In this document: one piece after another, positions 33,101 through 44,318 of the stretch
Layout of the letters: each line of letters starts with the position of its first letter
Numbering within the stretch: the stretch's first letter is position 1
The notes under the pieces: model-generated
What the model was told of the DNA's origin: nothing
Database searches by the model: none
What the model saw: the letters and a program-made list of their open reading frames with translations, nothing else
Assembly: GCA_002221725.1 (NCBI GenBank)
Contig: NJFT01000147.1
Location: 1-64,000 of the forward strand
Direction: 5' to 3'
Origin: Scedosporium boydii
Lineage: Eukaryota; Ascomycota; Sordariomycetes; Microascales; Microascaceae
Length of the DNA: 64,000 nt
Made by a program: the position numbers and the translations under genes

Positions 33101-34474
33101 TGGACGATCTGCGCGCTGCTTCGAAAACTAGCGGATCAGGGCCAGGCCATCTTGGCTACCATCCATCAGCCGAGCGCTCTGCTCTTCCAAACGTTCGATC
33201 GCTTGCTGTTCCTCGCCAAGGGCGGACGGACGGTGTATTTTGGAGATATCGGACCGCTGTCGAAGATCCTCTTGGATTATTTCGCTCGGTGTGGCGCTCG
33301 GTCTTGCGCATTTGGCGAGAATCCCGCCGAATACATCTTGGAAATGGTATCCGGAGACCAGGCAACGGATGTAGACTGGGTACACGAATGGAGAAACAGT
33401 CCCGAGCAGAAGGAAGTACAAGCTGAGTTTGACCGGCTTCAAAGCGTTGCTGCCGAGCCCGCTCAAGACGTCGCCACATCGAAAGAATCGAGAGAGGACT
33501 TCGCCATGCCGCTCCGCAGCCAATTTTACCTCGTCTGCATCCGCGCATTCCAGCAGTACTACCGCCAACCCGACTACATCCTGACCAAATTCGTTCTCGG
33601 CATCGCCACCTGCTTATTCGTCGGCTTCTCCTTCTTCGACGCCGACACTTCCCAGCAAGGCTTCAACAATGCCATGTTCAGCATCTTCTTGCCCTGCAGT
33701 ATCTTCTCCACCCTCGTCAACCAGATCATGCCCAAGTTCGTGGCCCAGCGAGCCCTCTACGAAGCTCGCGAGCGACCGTCGCGCGTGTACTCGTGGAAGG
33801 CCTTTATTTTCTCCCAGATCCTGGTCGAGATGCCCTGGCAGCTTCTTCTCGGCGTTTGCGCCTGGGCATCCGCCTTCTACCCCGTCTTCGGCACCAGCAA
33901 CACCTCCGAATCCCAGGGCTTAGTCCTGCTCTTCCTCGTCCAATTCTATCTCTACGCCGCCACCATGGCCCAAATGGCCATCGCAGCCATCGAGAACGCC
34001 AGCGTCGCGGCTATGCTGGGCACGCTGATGTTCGGCCTCTCCTTCGTGTTCAGCGGCGTCCTCCAGCCTCCCGACGCGCTCCCCCGTTTCTGGATCTTCA
34101 TGTATCGCGTCTCCCCGTTCTCGTATTACGTCGCCGGGCTGTTGTCAGCGGCTCTGCACGGTCGGGAGATCACTTGCTCGGACGTGGAGCTGAGCGTCTT
34201 GGATCCTCCTGCCGGTCTAACATGCGGCGAGTATTTTGCCAAGTTTCTGGCTGTGGCGCCCGGGAGGTTGTACAACCCCAACGATACGATGTCTTGCCAG
34301 TACTGCTCCATGTCTTCGGCTGACCAGTATCTTGCGATCCGCAACATCGATAACGATCAGCGATGGCGCAACTATGGTATTTTCTGCTGTTATTCTGTAT
34401 TCAATATCATCGCCACGGTTCTTTTGTATTATTTGTTCAGGGTGAAGGTTTGGAAGTTCCGCAAGTCGAATTAG
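30179..34474 (+). CDS. PDR-type ABC-G multidrug transporter
   Basis: A single-exon ORF of 1431 residues, full length for the family, starting at ATG 30179 (MPAQSHSD). Layout is NBD1-TMD1-NBD2-TMD2. NBD1 has the degenerate Walker A GRPGSGCTT (about 148, Lys replaced by Cys), signature VSGGERKR (about 264) and Walker B region AWDNSTRGLD (about 287), all typical fungal PDR substitutions. TMD1 has six helices at about 480-770. NBD2 has canonical Walker A GVSGAGKTT (about 833), the degenerate signature LNVEQRKLLSIG (about 937) and LIFLDEPTSGLD (about 957). TMD2 follows, ending at a Lys/Arg-rich tail. It exports lipophilic toxicants or drugs at the plasma membrane using ATP; the substrate is unknown. 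A Zn2Cys6 gene lies divergently upstream. Confidence 0.96.
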   Translation: MPAQSHSDSSGEDTLRAKNQDESANTLARVATDLQAQGILTRTGDTPIDPRLNPASPQFDHYRWAQTALQSLNQDEITLQRQGVVFSDLSVSGSGAALQYQETVLSIFTLPFRKLAELARRKDRPTARRRILNKFDGLLQSGELLLVLGRPGSGCTTFLKTLCGHFSGLSLEPESNIHYEGISMEQMTRQYRGDVAYNQEVDEHFPHLTVGETLAFAASARTPSQRPSGLTRSVYIDTVVKVVLAVFGLVHTVDTKVGDNFVHGVSGGERKRVSIAEMFLSRARIGAWDNSTRGLDAASALQFVNALRLSATMGKCCHAVAAYQASDSMYDLFDKVIVLYEGREIFYGPTDRAVAYFQEMGWLKDPQQIAPNFLTSVTNPGERQPRPGMEEKVPRTAAEFSQCWRQSEDYRQLMVEIENYREKYPLDGEALAQFQETHTKQQSRFSRPTSPYLLSKSMQTRLCLTRAYQRMRNDLPTTLSTVFVQVALSLVIGSMFYNSPNTSNAFFQKGAVLFFAILMNAIITLNEIMLLYSQRPIVEKQARYAFVHPFTEALASILIDLPIKLARCTAFCIVLYFLTNLRREPAQFFVFYLFVITSILTMSGLFRTVAGFTKSIGTAMGVAGLTVLCIVVYTGFALPPKYMHPWFSWIRWINPIYYAFEALVSNEFHSRQFECSAFIPPYGTGNSAICASVGALPGQRFIGGDEFIKNNYTYRYAHLWRNFGILFAFMIFFHLTYLLAAEFYHVGHSKAETLVFRPGRAPRSLQETDVESRPVEADLKTTAGDHLINLPEHKSVVMWRGINYDIPVKAGTKRLLDGVSGWVKPGTLTALMGVSGAGKTTLLDVIAQRASLGVVTGDILVNGRPFTASFPRRTGYVQQQDLHLETATVREALQFSAMLRQSRSTPKEEKMSYVEEVIQILGMEDFAEAVVGRLGEGLNVEQRKLLSIGVELAAKPDLLIFLDEPTSGLDSQSSWTICALLRKLADQGQAILATIHQPSALLFQTFDRLLFLAKGGRTVYFGDIGPLSKILLDYFARCGARSCAFGENPAEYILEMVSGDQATDVDWVHEWRNSPEQKEVQAEFDRLQSVAAEPAQDVATSKESREDFAMPLRSQFYLVCIRAFQQYYRQPDYILTKFVLGIATCLFVGFSFFDADTSQQGFNNAMFSIFLPCSIFSTLVNQIMPKFVAQRALYEARERPSRVYSWKAFIFSQILVEMPWQLLLGVCAWASAFYPVFGTSNTSESQGLVLLFLVQFYLYAATMAQMAIAAIENASVAAMLGTLMFGLSFVFSGVLQPPDALPRFWIFMYRVSPFSYYVAGLLSAALHGREITCSDVELSVLDPPAGLTCGEYFAKFLAVAPGRLYNPNDTMSCQYCSMSSADQYLAIRNIDNDQRWRNYGIFCCYSVFNIIATVLLYYLFRVKVWKFRKSN

Positions 34475-34653
34475 AGGGGGGAAGTATCCATCAAGCCCAG
34501 CATTTCTTTTAATCTTACAAGTTAGATAGAAACTAGATTATTTATTGAACAATATAACACTTTGCATTAGAATTGGAAATCTTGTCAAATAACTGTAGAA
34601 AAAGTTCGAGAAAGAAAAGGAAATAGACCCGCCAAAAAGAAAAAGAAATCGAC

Positions 34654-34660
34654 AAAAAAA
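34654..34660 (-). terminator. Pol III T-run terminator of tRNA-Phe
   Basis: Seven A on the plus strand, read as seven T just after the 3' end of the minus-strand tRNA. Confidence 0.7.
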
Positions 34661-34661
34661 G

Positions 34662-34715
34662 TGCGGTGAGTCGGGATTGAACCGACGACCTTCAGATAGA
34701 CTGAACCGAAGTTTT

Positions 34716-34748
<33 letters not shown>

Positions 34749-34753
34749 CCCGC
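34662..34753 (-). tRNA. tRNA-Phe (anticodon GAA) with 19-nt intron
   Basis: The 5' part GCGGGGATAGCTCAGTTGG gives a typical Phe D arm. The anticodon arm CAGACTGAAG is interrupted one base 3' of the anticodon by a 19-nt intron (34698-34716), and the remainder of the anticodon stem resumes with ATCTG. The intron contains TTCAGTCT, complementary to the anticodon region, as in other fungal tRNA introns. The T arm has GGTTCAATCC. The acceptor stem GCGGGGA/TCACCGC has one G-A mismatch at position 5:68. The mature length is 73 nt. Confidence 0.93.
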
Positions 34754-35281
34754 TTTGGATGCTTTTCGACGGGGCTATCAATGGCTATCAACAGCTGAGC
34801 ATTCCCCACCAGAAATGAAGCGATGGAACGTCGCGTTCATGAGTTTCCTTTCAGTACGAAAAACAGTTGAATCAGGGAAAAGAAGACTCGATGAGAGGAA
34901 TATAGGTCGACTCAAATATGAGCAAGAAAAACCGCACGTCCCCAGATAATACGGGGCCCTAGGGGATGTAAGACGGGTCCTCCTACGCCCTGATGCACTA
35001 ATGTGTCGGTCATTCAAGCAGCCAACCCCCAAAGTGCTGGTCGAATGCAGGCTTCATGTTCCTCTAATTCTTCTTTTGATACGACAGACATATCGTCTTA
35101 CCAAGGCCAACAGTCTTCGCCTAGGAACAAGTCCTTCGTACGCAGCAGAGCAGCGGCACTCGTTTCCGTAAATCATAACTCATAATTATATTCTATAAAG
35201 TATTGATACCCCATATTCTATACAATCTCATTCGTACACAAATCCCAGCCCGCCCCGTGGCTTACCGCTTTGTACTTCCCT
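34754..35281. other. Intergenic region, no gene seen
   Basis: A stretch between tRNA-Phe and the stop of the DysF protein gene. It probably includes the latter's 3' untranslated region. Nothing else is recognisable. Confidence 0.6.
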
Positions 35282-37625
35282 TCATTCAAGCGACATCCTC
35301 GCCTCGTCCCCGATGCCCCAAGACCCCTTCGAAAGCCCATGGTCCTGGTCTTGAATCGACATCGCCGCCGCCACCCCCAAGCCTGCTACCTCCACCTCGC
35401 TCCGCGCCTCGCTCGCGCCTCGGGACCTCTGGATCCGCTCCTTATCTGTATCCTGCGACCCGGGTATCCCCGCGGGTACCGAGCCGGACGACGACCCCGC
35501 CGTCGCTGACGACCGATCCGTAAGCTTCCGCCGAAGCGACGTCGGACGGAAAAATGATCGGGACGATGTCGAGTAGAGGGACGAGCTATCGTAGCTGTCC
35601 TTTTCGTCGGCACGCTTGCCGTTGCCATTGCCGGCGATGGGCACACCGTTGGCATGGGTATTATTGTTGTTGTTCGAATAGACGGCGGTAGTATTGGCTT
35701 CGTAGTCGTCGCAGTCATCCGCGGCCCCGTCTGTTTCTTGAACAGGCGCTAGGGTAGAAATTGCCTTGCCAAGGTTACTCATGATAGGTGATTCCATCCT
35801 TTCTCCAATCGTGCTGTAAGCTTGTATCCTTGGAGGCGTTGTGATCAACAAGGCAGGCGGTCCATTGGAGGCTACCTTTGATTGTGCGGGAGCTTCGCCC
35901 TCCGCCGCAGTAGTCACCACGCCAGAACTCTGCTCTTCCTCTTGCTCCTCGTCGTCACCTATCTCGACTAGTTCGGCATCGCGATACCACTTTCTTCGTC
36001 TCGTCCAGCGACCCCATCCATCTAGTCCGCGTCGCCCATTTTGCCACTGTGGATTGGTTGAGAGTGCGTGTTAGCTTAGCTTATTATTCCTCGACCCGAC
36101 CAACTTCACAACCTCATCCACGTCCCCAGGGGTATGCACCACCTACCTTATTATCGTAATACACCCACCCATTATTTCCCTCGGGCCCATCATAATCCAC
36201 CTCCTCCTTCCCATCATCCGGCACACCGTCCACCTTCCACTTGCTCCCGGACACCCACCGCCAGTGCATATGGCTCCCTTCCTCCGTCTCGGGCAGCTCG
36301 AAAGAGTCGCGCGCGGGCACGGGGTTGTTGTGCTCGTCGGTCCAGGCGCTGCGCTCGTAGGCAAACAGACTAGTCGTCCACCCGAGGCCAACCCACCGAC
36401 GCTGGTTTTCGTAGATGATGAACGTAAACTTGACGCCAGCGTCCTTGCCTACGCCAGCGTCGCCGGGGCCGCCGTGCTTGTGACCGTGGTGATGCGACTG
36501 CTGGCGCAACGCCTTGGTCAGCTCCGACTCTCGCCGCTTCGTCGACGTCGACCTGGAGAGGTTGTTGTTGTTGTTGTCGGCAGCTTCTGAAGCCGACGAC
36601 GCCACGGGAGCGAAGGAGACGGGTGTGGGTCGCATGGGACACTCAAAGGTGAGACCAGTCAGGAGTGCAGCTACCTTCCTGATCATGGAGCTCCTCCACA
36701 ACACCTCGCGCGCAACGCGCATAAACTTTGCGTGCCAGCTGAGGACGAGGGTGCCGAACACCAGCACCACGCGCCTCGTCGTGATAATCCTGAGGGGAGG
36801 TAGGGTAAGGGCAACCCAAAACGGCGTGCAAAAGAGGATACGGATAAACATTGTCGTCAGAGCAGGCCGCGTTGTAGCCGACGTGGGAGTGCGCTGAGTG
36901 CTGAGGAAATCCGTCATCTCAATCATGGGCTCCAGAAGCATGTTGCACCGGCTCGTAAACTCCTTGAGAGTTTCCACAATCTCGTCCAACGTCTTCTGGT
37001 GCCGCGTGTTTGTCACCTCCGAATTGCCTCTCCGATGGCCGGGCTTCGCAGCTCCGTTTGCCGCAGGCGGCTTCCCGCCATTCTTCTGCAGTCTCCCCGC
37101 GGCGGCAGCAGCCGCGGCGCCCGACACGCCCCTCGCAGACGAGTCCTTCTGCGCGGGCTCGCTCCATCCGCTTGTGCTCAACGGACTAAAGCGCCGCGCG
37201 TACATGCCGAGAATCAAAGCGGCAACGACAACAATGGGACCGGCCATGCGGATGACGACGTCGCCATACAGCACGACAGCCCAGAACACGAGGAGCATGA
37301 CAAAACTCTCCCACGGATCCCCCGTCGTCCATGTCAACAGTCCGGCAAACTTATTCAAGGGCAATAGGAACGGATGCGAGTAGGCGAGGGCTCGAGTAAT
37401 CTGAGGTGGTGTCGCGAGGAGTAGGGGGGATTTCTGGTGCACGAGGATAGTGGAGCGGCGCTTGGAGGAGGATTTCGCGGATGGATTCGAGGAGAGCGTG
37501 ACGGGAGAGAAGGCCGCGTAGGTGGGAGGAGGGTTGATGAGAGGCGAGGTGATGTCGTCGGGGGTGGCAGGGCCGAAGCCGCCGTCGGCGTCGGGCCCGC
37601 CGCGAGGACGTTTGGGGGATGTCAT
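35282..37625 (-). CDS. DysF-domain peroxisomal/ER membrane protein (Pex23/Pex24/Pex30 group)
   Basis: Two exons, 37625-36147 and 36046-35282, joined in phase 0, give 747 residues. Hydrophobic helices (SFVMLLVFWAVVLYGDVV, about 107-125, and PIVVVAALILGMYA) follow a conserved segment TRALAYSHPFLLPLNKFAGL. More membrane-proximal sequence lies at about 255-310. The DysF region is split by the intron: YENQRRWVGLGWTTSLFAYERS (about 400) and GNNGWVYYDNK before it, WTRRRKWYRD after it. The C-terminal 200 residues are Ser/Asn-rich and disordered. These proteins sit in ER-peroxisome contact regions and control peroxisome number and size. Which Pex paralogue it is cannot be decided from sequence alone. 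Confidence 0.88.
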
Positions 37626-39461
37626 TTGAACTAGCCACGGGGGCTCCTATTTGGACGACATCTAAATTAGTAATGCTGAAAAATAATATAGAATAATTGA
37701 AGATAGGCGAAAGATGGATAAAAAGATGAAAGTTGAAGAACGAAGACTGGGAAAAAAGGGAGCGTTGGCGAGATTAACATTCACATGGAGAAGATAGAGC
37801 GAGCGTAGGTTTAGGCCACGACCACGGGGAGAGGCTGATTGGAGGTCACTGCCAGTGCAGGGAAGGTGACCAGCTCGGCAATGACGTCGCGATTGGCCAT
37901 GGAAGGAGCACTTTGACCGCCGTCGGCGCAGACGCTTAAAACGCTGACTGAAGACGAAACCGGGCAGCACCATTATCGACCAGGACCAGCAGCACACACA
38001 AAGTTTCGTCTCGGAGCATGATTTTCGAGAAGGGGAAAACTCAAAACAAAAAGGAAGGGGAACCTTACAAAGGCGGCCATTTATCGAACTTCTTTAATCT
38101 CGATCGTAAAATTGTCCGATCTTTCTTTCTCCGCCGTTTCAGCTAGGCGCTGTTCCTTCGACGGGGGTGGCTGGTCACAGGTGCAGCAGCATGACAGCGC
38201 TGAGCACTTGAGGGCATAAAAACCGAGGGAGTGTGCAGTGCAGTGCAGTGGAGTGCACAGCACAAAAGGCTCAGAAGCTCGAGGCAGGCCGGGGTGGTTT
38301 GATTGAATCGTCTGGTGGATTGAATCGTGTAGGTGCGTGCGTGCAAGTCTGAGCTAACGAGGCGGGGTGAACACGGTCTCAGGAAGGGGAAGAACAGGGA
38401 AAGGCTAAAAAAAACTCAGGACCTGGGAAGATAAGTTCTGTCCGTTGCAAGGCAATAGATAACAATAGCAGGATTTTGTCTCTTCGTCTAGGAGAGGATT
38501 TTCGAGATGGGATGGAGGGTTAGAAAAGAGGTGGCCAGGTTTGTTGGCGGAAGAATGACTTGATAGTTTAAACTTAGTAGTGCATCGTACATGCATGCCT
38601 CACTTCGACTGTGTCTGGCCCGGCCTGGCCTGGCAATGACATGTGTAAATCCCACTGATCCTCAGGTCCTGATCCGCTCTTTCTCAACTCTGTCTTGCCG
38701 CTGGGCATTCTGGGCAGCCACTGCCTTAAGCCTGAGCACGTGAGGTGCCAAGATTCCCCCCCTCCTCACCTGCACCATAGGGACGTTACTTCCGTTCTTC
38801 GTTATTGCGGGGAAGCCTGACCTCAGGCACTCGTACTAGTGTCGTATCGCTGGCGTATCATTGGCGACTAGCGCAGGATCAGAAGCTTTTCACAGTCTTT
38901 GTGCTTCCAGTGTACCAAGTACCTGGGTCTAGACTTGGTTGCACTCCCGAGGTGCTCCAGACTCGTCTCTAGAACTAAGTACCGCCTACCTGCAGCCCTG
39001 CAACGGCACCACGCCTAACCTCGACTCTTACAATCACATGCAAATGCCGAGTCGAAGCTTTGTAGAAGTAGTGTGGTGTAATGCCGGTCCCAGCCCAGCT
39101 GTCCTCGTTGATCATTCATCGAGACTGAGACAATCAAATCACTGCATTTCAAGAACATCCCTTTCAAGAACTTCGATGAATTATTGATTGTAATTATCAC
39201 TCCGTACTCGTCGGCCCATGTTCTAGCCTTTGCAGACGAGACGAGACGCTCCCTACGACGGAAAGCAAGCCCAAATTCCTATTGTAAACTAGTTTAATAC
39301 GCCCCGTATAATATGATCCCAAGAACCCCAATTATGGTGCCACAGCCCGCAAACCCACGCCATAAGCAAAGATCCTAATAATAAATAAAAGAGACTCCAA
39401 TCTTACCGACGATTCCCATTACATAGAACATGCTCATGAGTTGTCCTTCCCCCCATCGTTG
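37626..39461. other. Long intergenic region
   Basis: About 1.8 kb without a supportable frame, presumably the promoter and 5' leader of the DysF gene plus the 3' end of the next minus-strand gene. A short GTGCA/GCAGT-type repeat lies at about 38230-38262, and GATTGAATCGT occurs twice, at about 38301 and 38318. Confidence 0.5.
38230..38262. repeat. Short GCAGT tandem repeat
   Basis: Three to four tandem units of GTGCA/GCAGT type in an otherwise non-coding region. Confidence 0.6.
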
Positions 39462-42400
39462 TCATACCCTCTTCTCCTTCGCCCACGTCCAAAATTCCCG
39501 AGCAAGCCGAGAACTTGTCTTTCCCTCCTCCTCGTCCGCAAAAAAGAGCACGCACTCTTTCTTCTCTCCGACCTCCTCGAGTATGAAAGTGAGCCTCACG
39601 TATCCCGTCTCGCGATCGCGGATTCGATGCTGTGAGAGGATATGTCTGGGGTTGATCTCAATTTCGGTACCGTCCGTTAGAGCCCCGCGTGCCGTTCCCG
39701 TCAGCTCGTCAATGCGGAGAACCAATTTATTGTTATCCGGCCCTTTGGACCATGTACCTGTCCCGTCGCTGTACCTCGCTAAGGGAAACGTCCCCGGTTT
39801 TTGCTCCGACCCCAGCGTCGCAGAGGATTTTGCCACAGGTCGAACGGCAGGCCGCGATATAGCAGCAGCCGGCTCCATGGAGGAAGTATCTCTCGCGGGT
39901 TGAGTGGCCGGGAAAGCCGTCATTGGTGAGGCTAGCCTGCTCGCGCTTCTGGCGTGTGATGTCGCTAGGGCCTCTTGCTTATCCGAGTCACATTCCCGTG
40001 CCCGGGGTTCGGTTGACACTTCCGGCTTGGGACTATTCTCTCGCTCCATTAAATGGTTGCCGGGGCCTTCGTCAGCCTCCTCGACTGTCCCTTCACCTAC
40101 CAGCTCGTCTCCGTCGTCATCGAGGTGCTCAGCAGGTCTGTCATCTGGCAACGAGGGCGTCTCTCTAATGACCCTGCGCCTGCTTGGTCGCTGCCTGCTA
40201 TTGATCCTACTAATCGGTGCGTCTGAGTCGCTGGGATTCCCATCGGCGTCGTCAACAGGGCCTACGGGAACTGTGTTCTCATCGGCATCACGAACCGGCC
40301 CTGCATGAACTGTTTGGTTCATTTCCCCCAGTTCCGGGCTGCCGCGAAGGCAACTGCCATTTGCATCCTCCGCACCCTTCTCAACCCCATCATTATCCTC
40401 ATTTTTCTCTCCTCCCTCTACATCATTCTCCATGGCCCAATCGGATGCTCCATCATCCTCCTCCCCATCCCACTCCGCATTCACGTTAACTCTCCGTAGA
40501 GACCTCCGCACGGCCCTCTGGTCCCGGCTACTGCCGCTTCTCGTCTGACTCTTCGGTCTAATACGCGGTGAGGGAGGAGAACTGTCCGCCGCCAGGGCAT
40601 GCGGGTGGGGGCTACTCTCTCTAAATTGTTGATAAGAGGAGAAGCCGCGGCATCTGGCGTAGGCTTTGAGAGCGAGCTCCACTTGCTCGGGCTCGATGAC
40701 GAACCGAGAATCCGTGGATCTGTAGATGGGATTCTCGGGGTCGAAGTGAGCCAAGTAACCTGCTTCTATCCAACCCCCGGTGTTCCGACTGTATTGTTCC
40801 CACGAAGTTAGCTCAAAACCTCGGCTTCGCTCTGTAAAACACACGACGCCTTTTGGATAGAGATAGAGATAGAGAAAGACAGCTTACGGAGTATCGAAAA
40901 ACATAATGGGAAACTCCCGCGTAGCCTCCTGCGACTCCCCGTCGCGGTACCCCTCAACCCATCCCAGAATACGGGGGACCTTCCAGTCGATTTTGTAGCA
41001 GGGCGGGATCCTGGTCTTGTTTCGGTCCAGGAGGCCGAAGCCGTTGAGCCCGCCCCAGGTTTCTGGAAGCCCAGAGTTGGGCGAGCCGTCCCATCCAAGC
41101 ACGAAGACCAAGTAAAAGACCTGGTCGGGAGGCCAGAAAGCATAGTAGATCCCCCCATCTTCGGGTCGTGTAATCGGGCTCTCGGGAAGAATATCGCTTC
41201 TCTTTATTGAGGAAGATGATTTCTTACCCCGAATAGCAACACTATTGTTGTTGTTGCTGTTGCTGTCTCCGGGGGTAAGCTTCTCATTCTTTTCGTCAGG
41301 CTGATCCCGTTGGCCAATCGATGTGTTCGTGGTTTTGGTCTTGGAGCTAGTCCCGCACTCAACTGTGTTGAGAGGTTTGTATCCCTCCTTAATGGCCTTG
41401 TCCATTGCGCGGTTGTTCAGCTCCGCCAGCTTCTCGTTGCAACCGACGACTTCCCATCCAAGGTGCTCAATAGAATTGCCATAAGACTTGTACAGCTCAT
41501 GCAAGCTGGATGCCAAATGTGACGCAGCGCTTCGTAAGACGCTCTTTTCACCTGCAAAATGGACTTTATGCTCAGATGTCTCGCATTTGACAATGTACCA
41601 CTTCTTCCGTCGCCCTTTTGCTGGGAATTGGACTATTGCATGCTTATATTCTGCCTCGCCGTTCTGGTACACCTCGTCAAACGTGATTTTGCGGAGCTCC
41701 TTGGGTGGATTTCCAGTCGCTGTGCTGTATGGTCCTTCGGCGCCGCCACTGCCATGTCTTGCCTTTTTTCGAACGGGGGCAACTTCTATTGTAGATTCGT
41801 CTTGTAGAGGCCGTTTTGCGGACTAACACTCCAAGTAGCAATAGATTAGCAATGGCTCGTTTGGCTTAATAATGATGACGACGATGATCGATACGCACCA
41901 AGAGCTGCTCGGGCGGCAATATGCCTGCCTCAACGAGGGACCGACCCTGGCTTAGACTCGGAGCTGCAGAGAGCACAGAAGAACCGTCGACAGAGTCATT
42001 CGAAGCGGGGTCATTGCTCGGCCGTTCCCTAAGGAAGTCGTTTTCCACACCGCAGAGGCTAATGCCAACAGGGCTAACTTCACCATCCCCAAAGAGAACC
42101 ATGCTATCCTCGGGTGTGTTCTTTAAACAAGTCGACGTTAGCAAGACCCCCTCCATTGACAGAAATTTTCTAGAAGTGGCCGAAACAAGAGTTAATCGAA
42201 GAAAACCTACCAAACCATCCGGCGGACTATTCGCCCGCTCCCCGCCCCTAATCTTCTTCAACTCCTCGTGTAAGTCGTTCCGGTACGCATCAATCTTCTC
42301 CAACGAACGTCTCCTGACCCAGCGGTACTCCGAGTCCTGGGGCATGAGCTTCATCCTAAGCAGTTCCGGGTCCCACCTCGGGTTCTCGAGCGCCGTGGCA

Positions 42401-42579
42401 AGAATCCGCCTGGTCTCGCGCTTGATTTTTTGTAGCTCGCCATCTTGAAGCTCTTCCTCGAGCCTGATCTTGGCTTCGCACTGGCGGATGAGATTCCGGA
42501 TTCGGGATCCCGGATCGTCCTCTTGCCGGTTGGGAGTATCCTCGCTCCTGGCCGGGTCCATGGTGCCGGTTGCTTCCAT
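39462..42579 (-). CDS. Large fungal protein of unknown function
   Basis: A four-exon model of 962 residues: 42579-42211, 42120-41899, 41822-40888, 40824-39462. The first two introns are canonical; the third acceptor (GAAG at 40825) is chosen because it keeps frame and is uncertain. Residues 1-120 are charged and helical. The segment from about 235 (EVYQNGEAEYKHAIVQF) to about 345 resembles an unnamed fungal module with a conserved GEAEYKH...WYIVKC...HF core and LNNRA. A second globular part includes YYAFWPPDQVFYLVFVLGWDG and GWIEAGYLAHFDPENPIYR. The middle 300 residues are acidic and disordered. The C-terminal 120 residues look folded again (KLVLRIDELTG...EFWTWAKEKRV). No catalytic motif is seen; a nuclear role is a guess. 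Confidence 0.65.
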
Positions 42580-44318
42580 GGTGCTGGCTGCTGCCTTACT
42601 TTAGGTATAGGGGCGTGTACGCTGCTATGTGGAACCGGATAGAGGGCAAGAGTTCAGAAGACAAAGAAAACAATAGATGGAGTAAAGACCTCGAAAGGAG
42701 TAGAAAAGGAACCAAGGGTGTGAGACCTTGACGAAGACAAAGTGCTGAAGCCCGGGTATGCTGGGACTCACTCCTGCAGGGCGATGAGAGCTGCAAGCGG
42801 GGAGCTGGTGGATGTATTGGAGCAAAAAAGTTTTCTTTTGGAACGGAGCAGAAGGACCAGAAAAGACAACTTGAGAAGAGAAGATTCAAGTTGCCAAGGA
42901 GATTAAAAGGCCTCGAGAGAAGCTCGAGGGGGAAAGAGAGGATTTCTAGAATCTACTCTGTGATAGTATTTCTTGAGAGGGAAGGCACTCCCTTCCCATC
43001 TCAGTCGAGGATAAGTCGAGGAAAAGTCCGGGATGCACCTGCCGTGCAGAACGCAGCCATGATACTTATTTTCCGTTTGCAGGAGCGACCGAGATGCAGA
43101 AACGCCATCGAATATTGCAATTATTCAAATGTACATCAGTCTGTACATGAGTCTGTACATGAGGAGTACATGATCTCCTTGAGCATGCAATATTGCTAAA
43201 CCAAAGAGAACTGCATCGTGGCCTAGAAGAGAGGTTGTTACAAGAAGGACATCCTGAGAAGGTATCGAATTGACTTGCATGAAGGAGCTTGAGATGATTA
43301 TGTGCTTGTTCTCTTGATTCCGTTTGTCTGCTAACACCAGAGCCAATAAGAGAAGTGATGGTCTAAAACGGGAATCGTTTGCTCTGTTCCCTCCCAAAAG
43401 CCAATCCCACCACGAGAATGCAGGCCTGCAAAGACGCCTGGACCGATGAGGATAAGATGAAATGCATATCACGGCTTCTTTAGTCTTCTATTCGCTGCTC
43501 ATTCAAGATCCACCTTGCAAACGACTTCGTCCTCAGAATACCCGTCTCAACTACTATTCCCGGCAATTACATAGAATGGGAATGTAGGCAAGCAACTCTT
43601 CAACTCGGCGCACACTCTCATCGACTGCCATGGTCAAGTTCGCTTGCAAGGAGGTGTCGGCGCGTCAGCAAACAAGCCGCTTTTGTGCAGCTGCTCTCGC
43701 CGGCATGCCAAAAATAACGGCCAACATGCGCGCATGGGCATGGAACATCGGCCTACTTATGTCGAAAGCAAACGCTCAGAGAGAAATGAGCCTCGACACT
43801 CTCCCGTGGGAGCTGGACGAGTCCAAGTGTCGCAGTGTCGTGCGCTTCTCCATACAAACCCGTACTTATTGATCCGTGTTTACACCTCTGGGACTTTCTT
43901 CGAACTGCATTAACCACATCATCGAGTAAGCCCACCCAAATATCAGAATAAGAAGTAATTCATTCAGATGGCGATAAAACACAACTGGATATATAGTAGC
44001 TAAAGGAGTCCTATAACCTCAACGCCAACAGCCATGCCATCAAATGCACCCCCCTTCGCGCTCTTCCCTCAGCAATGTTCCTTCATCAATTATGAAATAG
44101 GTCAGTCGGAAAGATAGGTTCGCAAGACGTGAAGGCCGGGGGGGGGGAAATGCCACCCAAAACTCGAGAAAATAGAATCGTCCTCCTCCTGCACATCAGA
44201 AATGTGAAAGAGCTACGCCAAGCTCGAAAAGAAAAAGGGAAAAAAAAGAAGGTAACGAAAAAAAGAGTCCATGGCATCAAAGAATCGTCCGAGATCCATC
44301 CCACTCCTTGCCTCCCTT
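42580..44318. other. Intergenic region, no supported gene
   Basis: The upstream region of the large unknown gene and the 3' flank of TOR. Overlapping plus-strand frames at 43630-43913 have no domain. A local repeat (TCTGTACATGAG units) lies at 43130-43172. Confidence 0.5.
43130..43172. repeat. Short GTACAT tandem repeat
   Basis: Three to four imperfect 12-bp units (TCTGTACATGAG) in tandem, non-coding. Confidence 0.6.

Noticed and set aside
30397..34347. Long antisense ORFs, up to 332 codons, across the ABC transporter
   Set aside because: They mirror the GC-rich codon use of the real ORF and have no domain.
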